A stretch of 64,000 nt of DNA from Cytospora piceicola (Eukaryota; Ascomycota; Sordariomycetes; Diaporthales; Cytosporaceae). The stretch covers positions 310,001-374,000 of the forward strand of contig JALQBC010000005.1 of NCBI GenBank assembly GCA_023375675.1, given 5' to 3'. The translations under genes and the position numbers were made by a program. How positions within the stretch are numbered: the first letter of the stretch is position 1; each line of letters starts with the position of its first letter. Shown one piece after another: positions 60,245-64,000 of this stretch. Under the pieces are notes generated by a model. That model saw nothing but the letters and a program-made list of their open reading frames with translations, was not told the DNA's origin and made no database searches.

Positions 60245-62421
60245 TCAGTTGTTTTTGTCTGTCGCCTTCTGTGGCTTGTATTCCGGCAGCTCACGGAACC
60301 AACCCGCGGGCTCGTCGTACTTATACGCGTGGAATTCGTACCCATACGGCTTCGGCTCGATGCAGAAAAGCATCCCCAAAGGGACATCGAGCTCGGCGAT
60401 GTCACCCCGTGAGAGGTCCATGAAGTAGGCCATCAACACTCGACAGACCGATCGGTGGCTAATGACCAGAACATGGTCCGTAACCCGCTCCATTTCGCGC
60501 ACGAAATCGCGCAAACGGCTGATGACAGCCAGATAACCCTCTCCGCCGACGCCTGGGTAGATGTAGTTGAGCTTGTCGGCGGTGCGCTTCTGGTATTCAT
60601 TCGGGTATTTGCCAGCAATCTCGTCATAGGTCATTCCCTCGAACGTGCCAGCGTTGAGTTCATTCAGCATCTCCCAGTTCTTGACGTCGTAATCCTCATC
60701 GTTATCAAAGAACTCCGCCGTCTCGATGGTTCGCTGCAACATGGATGTCCAGACGCAGAAGTTTTTCTCCTCAAGCTCTTGATAGATTTCAGGATACGGT
60801 GGAGTGTCATCGCCGGCCTTTGGAGGGAAAGACGACTGAGCGACTCTGTCCTTCTGTTCGACGAGCCATTGCTCTCGCTTGATGGTGATGAAATTGTAAA
60901 GCGCCGCGGCGTAGCAGTGGCCACGCTCCGTAAGGTGAGAGTTGCCGCCGAGCTTATGGAGTTTGTTGTCTTCGCTCTGGCCGTGCCGGGTGATCCAGAT
61001 CTGTCGAGGTGCCAAGTTGAATGTTGTCAAATATGAGGCGATGGTCCCGCTCAAGAAGCCCTTCAGCCTATGGTGTATCACCTTCCGTCCCACATCAATC
61101 ATCTGTATGTACTGGAGATCTCGCTCTTCCTCGTGTTGCCCGAGTGGGACGTATGCGCTCTCGTAAGCTTTAATCCTGGCCTTGAAATCCTCCAAGGACT
61201 TCATTGGGTCCTTGTCCTTGTAGTCTGGACCGGAAAGCTTGAGGCGCATGTTGGCTTCGAGAAGCTATGGCCAGTGTCAGTGTGCTTTTCCTTCAAGTTA
61301 GTGGAGGGGGGCTTACAGTCCTGTCGTGGCAGATGCTCTCGATGAAGAGAATGCCAAGCTTAGGTTCCCTCTCGCGGATCTTCTGAACGAGAAGGTCCCT
61401 CCTCTTGAGTGTACTGTTTGTTGCGTCCAGAATGCCGACCGCACCTTGGCTGTTGACCAGGTAATCAAGCACTTCATCCAAGGTATCCATGGCCACCCTC
61501 TCGCGGAGTTCGGCTGCTGAGGCGTTCGTTGGGTCGAAGAAGTTTGCAGACTGGTCAATCTTGTTAACATCATGACCTTCCTCGGAGCTTCCGTTGTTGG
61601 GGTCGCTGCTGATTTCATGTACCGTTTTCTCGGATACCGAGTGGTTGTTCAGGTCCAGTTCTGTTGGCTCGTCCTCTCCAGGCTGAGTAACGCCGTTCAA
61701 GCGGACGGTGGCGGCATGCAGTCGGCCATTGACGCCGTTCGGATCATTCGCCGCCGTAGGGTTAGCCCTGGGTTTCATACCAGCAGCGACACGTCTCCGG
61801 TTACCAACGTTGAAGATTTTCGCATCGTGTTGCTGCCATGACAGGTAGCGCTGAATTTTGTTGGTGATGTATGACTTGCCGCGCGCTGGCAAACCGACCA
61901 TGATTATCACGAGTTTCGCAGCAACATCTCTTTCGGCAATCTTCCCGTCCGGTGACACCCTCGATCTTGTCATTCCAGGAATACTCAAAGTGGTTGCATG
62001 GGGTCGTACTCGGGGAGTTGCGCTCCCAGAGTTTTGGCGCAGCGGAGGACTAGATAGGTCTCAGTCATGGTGACGTGCAAGAGCGTCGCAAACGCGAAAG
62101 CACATCCCACTTGGGTTCAGAAAACAAGGCAAGTGCTGATACTCACAATCGTGGCGAGCCAGGCGCGGTCGAGGTGGTGGAGCGCGCATAGGGCGAGTCG
62201 AAGGACTTCTCGCGGGGTCTTTCGCGGAGCACGGCGAGAGGGTCGTGTGTAGCAGTCATGCTCTTAACCGCATTCACGAGCGACGGGGGCGCGGAAGGGG
62301 GCGGTACGAGGCCCGGGTCTGTTCCTTTGGCAGCATCATCTCGCGCGTCTTCCGTGGATTGGTGTGGTGGGTTTTGCGACGAAGAAGTGTGTTGGTGGTC
62401 TGCGGCTGCTTGGGTGCTCAT
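60245..62421 (-). CDS. 6-phosphofructo-2-kinase / fructose-2,6-bisphosphatase
   Basis: Three exons: 62421-62147, 62049-61317 and 61264-60245, with introns of 97 and 52 nt, giving about 675 residues. The first ~110 residues are Ser/Pro-rich and likely regulatory. The kinase domain shows IMVGLPARGKS (P-loop, 144-151), FNVGNRRR, and after an insertion VGILDATNSTLKRR and FIESICHD, with LLEANMRLKLSGPDY after the second splice. The phosphatase domain shows TRHGQSEDN (RHG 429-431), Glu538 in NELNAGTFEGMTYDE and His606 in ISHRSVCRVLMAYF. Both catalytic histidines and the glutamate are present, so both activities are likely retained. The enzyme sets the level of fructose-2,6-bisphosphate and thus balances glycolysis and gluconeogenesis in the cytosol. 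An insertion of about 80 residues, Asn/Glu/Ser-rich, lies between FNVG and SANFFDP. Confidence 0.93.
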
Positions 62422-64000
62422 GACCTGCTTCGCGAGGGGTGATGGCTCTTTCGGTTGTCTCCAGTTGGGATTCTCTTCAGGTAGTTGGTCAGTGAGGATG
62501 CTCGCGATGGCTATATTGCAGTTGGTCGTGGTTAGGTGTTATGAGGTGGGTTGTATGTTTGTATGTAAGTGAAGAAAGGGGAATGAACTGGATTGTGTTG
62601 AGTTGGTGTGATGTGATGTGGTGTGGTGTGGTGTGGTTTGGTTTGATCTGTGACGAACCTGGATTGAACTGAAAGGATGATAAATTGGACCTTAATCCTC
62701 CGAGGATCGCAGCGGGCGCCATGATTTTTCGGGTCCCAAAGTCACTGACGAGTTTACGTATGCGCCAGCCAATCACGGAACAGCGCAAACCCGTCAAGGT
62801 TTGGCGGCCTGGCGGTTTGGGCAGGCTGGGAGGCTCGTGCAGGGGTCCAAGTTGACTGGAGTGGAGAAGGAGTTGCAAAAAAAAGCTGGAGCGGCAACGC
62901 TTGGCAAGAAAGGGCCAAGTGGGGGCGAGCCAGCGAAAGCACCTGGGCACTCAGGCTCGTCAGGTCGTTCCACCCCCAAATGACCAAAAAGAAAGGTCCA
63001 CTGACCCCGTGATACCCCAGGCTGTACACTTGTAATCCTATATCAACTGCAGCGCGTAGGCCGACCGATGCGGACAAGGAGACGGGATTATAATGTTGTT
63101 GATGATGAAGATGACGATGATGCAGTAGAGCTCTGGTCAGTGTATGATCTCTGTGGTCTTCTTGGCTTTCAAGGTTCTCAAGGGGGTGGTAAGATGACAG
63201 TGGAGGGCCAAGAACAGGAGGCAATCATAATATAGCAGCAGTGTGACTCCCTTCTCGTATGAGACGTGAGATGCCAGGCCAGAAGGAACCTTGGCAGATT
63301 TAAGAACAGCAGATGCCCAGGTGCTGCGGGTGTAATAGGTGATTGGGAGACGTGAAATGCTGATATAGATGGAACATTGGAACTACGAACTACCTGAGCA
63401 CCTTGGGAACTTAGGTTAGTAGGTATGTCTTACGAACGGGAGTCTTCTATTTAGGAAGGCAGGAAGGACTACCTCCTAGCAATTCGTACCTAAGTAGGCA
63501 CCTCTGTTCTCCGCGGACGCACCTGCTGTAAGTACGCAGTAGTATGTGCACTACCTATAGGTAGCACACCGGATCGCAGTCAACGCCGAGGCGAGGAGGC
63601 TCCAAGGTATACTGTGTACTGTGACAGATTACAACCTCATTACTTCAGAACTGCCTCAGTGTCTTCACAACACGCAAGTAACAGTACATGGTGTGTAATC
63701 ATAGTATTTGCGCTATGTAGGCCCTAGGAAAGGCTTGGTGATCGCCTGCCACCCATCAACCTGCCAACCTGCCATCCACAACCGTGCCCTTGGTCCATTG
63801 TTTTATGGTATGCAATTATACACCGTCAAAGAGTTGCACACCAATCAGCCTCATCTTGAGACCTAGTCGGACGTTGGCAATCCCACCCTCTCTCAATAGT
63901 ACTGCGGCAGATGTTGCTGTGGACTCGTAATATATTCCCAGCCTTAGGTACCTAGGTACATACAAGTACATACCTAAGTCCCTGGGTACATATGTGGGTA
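62422..64000. other. Upstream region of the kinase/phosphatase gene, to window end
   Basis: About 1.6 kb. The leader next to the gene carries GTGTGGTGTGG-type repeats (about 62605-62645). Further upstream are CCTAGGTA-type clusters at about 63405-63560 and 63940-63990. No gene is seen. Confidence 0.5.
63405..63560. repeat. Cluster of TAGGTA / CCTAAGTAGG words
   Basis: Repeated variants (ACTTAGGTTAGTAGGTA, TACCTAAGTAGGCAC, CTACCTATAGGTAGC) occur within about 150 bp. A second group follows at about 63940-63990 (TTAGGTACCTAGGTACAT). Confidence 0.6.

Noticed and set aside
62489..63224. Minus-strand frames upstream of the kinase/phosphatase gene
   Set aside because: Low-complexity His/Pro/Ser content, no conserved motif, and location in the leader or promoter of that gene.

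Overview
The window is nuclear DNA from a filamentous ascomycete (Pezizomycotina, most likely a Sordariomycete). The evidence is short introns of about 50-100 bp with GTRNGY donors and CTRAC-like branch sites, a fungus-specific gene set (Atg27, Spt20, a Pex22-like peroxin, mitochondrial Arg8, a GH128 wall protein) and long intergenic spaces dotted with the palindromic word CCTAGGTA. Genus cannot be fixed from the sequence alone.

Region 1 (1-20.4 kb) is a dense housekeeping block. It opens with the 3' end of an unidentified gene. The inositol hexakisphosphate kinase Kcs1 (+) follows, convergent with four minus-strand genes: a peroxisomal enoyl-CoA hydratase/isomerase ending in AKL, Atg27, the SAGA subunit Spt20 and a Pex22-like peroxin. 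The Pex22-like gene is divergent from eIF2B gamma (GCD1 type, +).

Region 2 (20.4-37.8 kb) is gene-poor. It holds one clear gene, a two-finger C2H2 transcription factor at 30.3-31.6 kb with about 10 kb of nearly empty upstream DNA. There is also a probable small two-exon gene at 35.2 kb and a weak small Cys-rich ORF at 22.8-23.0 kb.

Region 3 (37.8-50.4 kb) has a membrane-associated alpha/beta hydrolase (-), mitochondrial acetylornithine aminotransferase (+), a large LRR/F-box-like protein (+), an orphan C2H2 finger and a secreted GH128-family wall protein (-).

Region 4 (50.4-64 kb) is again sparse. It holds a cluster of simple tandem repeats at 51.9-52.9 kb, the frameshifted remains of a Zn2Cys6 transcription factor gene at 56.3-57.1 kb, a small two-pass membrane protein at 58.0-58.5 kb, a tRNA-like element with exact Pol III A and B boxes at 59.5 kb, and a bifunctional-looking 6-phosphofructo-2-kinase/fructose-2,6-bisphosphatase (-) at 60.2-62.4 kb.

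I saw no biosynthetic cluster, CRISPR, viral gene or intact transposon. The least explained items are the decayed Zn2Cys6 locus, the tRNA-like palindromic element, the dispersed CCTAGGTA words and the C2H2 gene with its large empty upstream region. All spliced models were assembled by eye from reading frame and splice signals.
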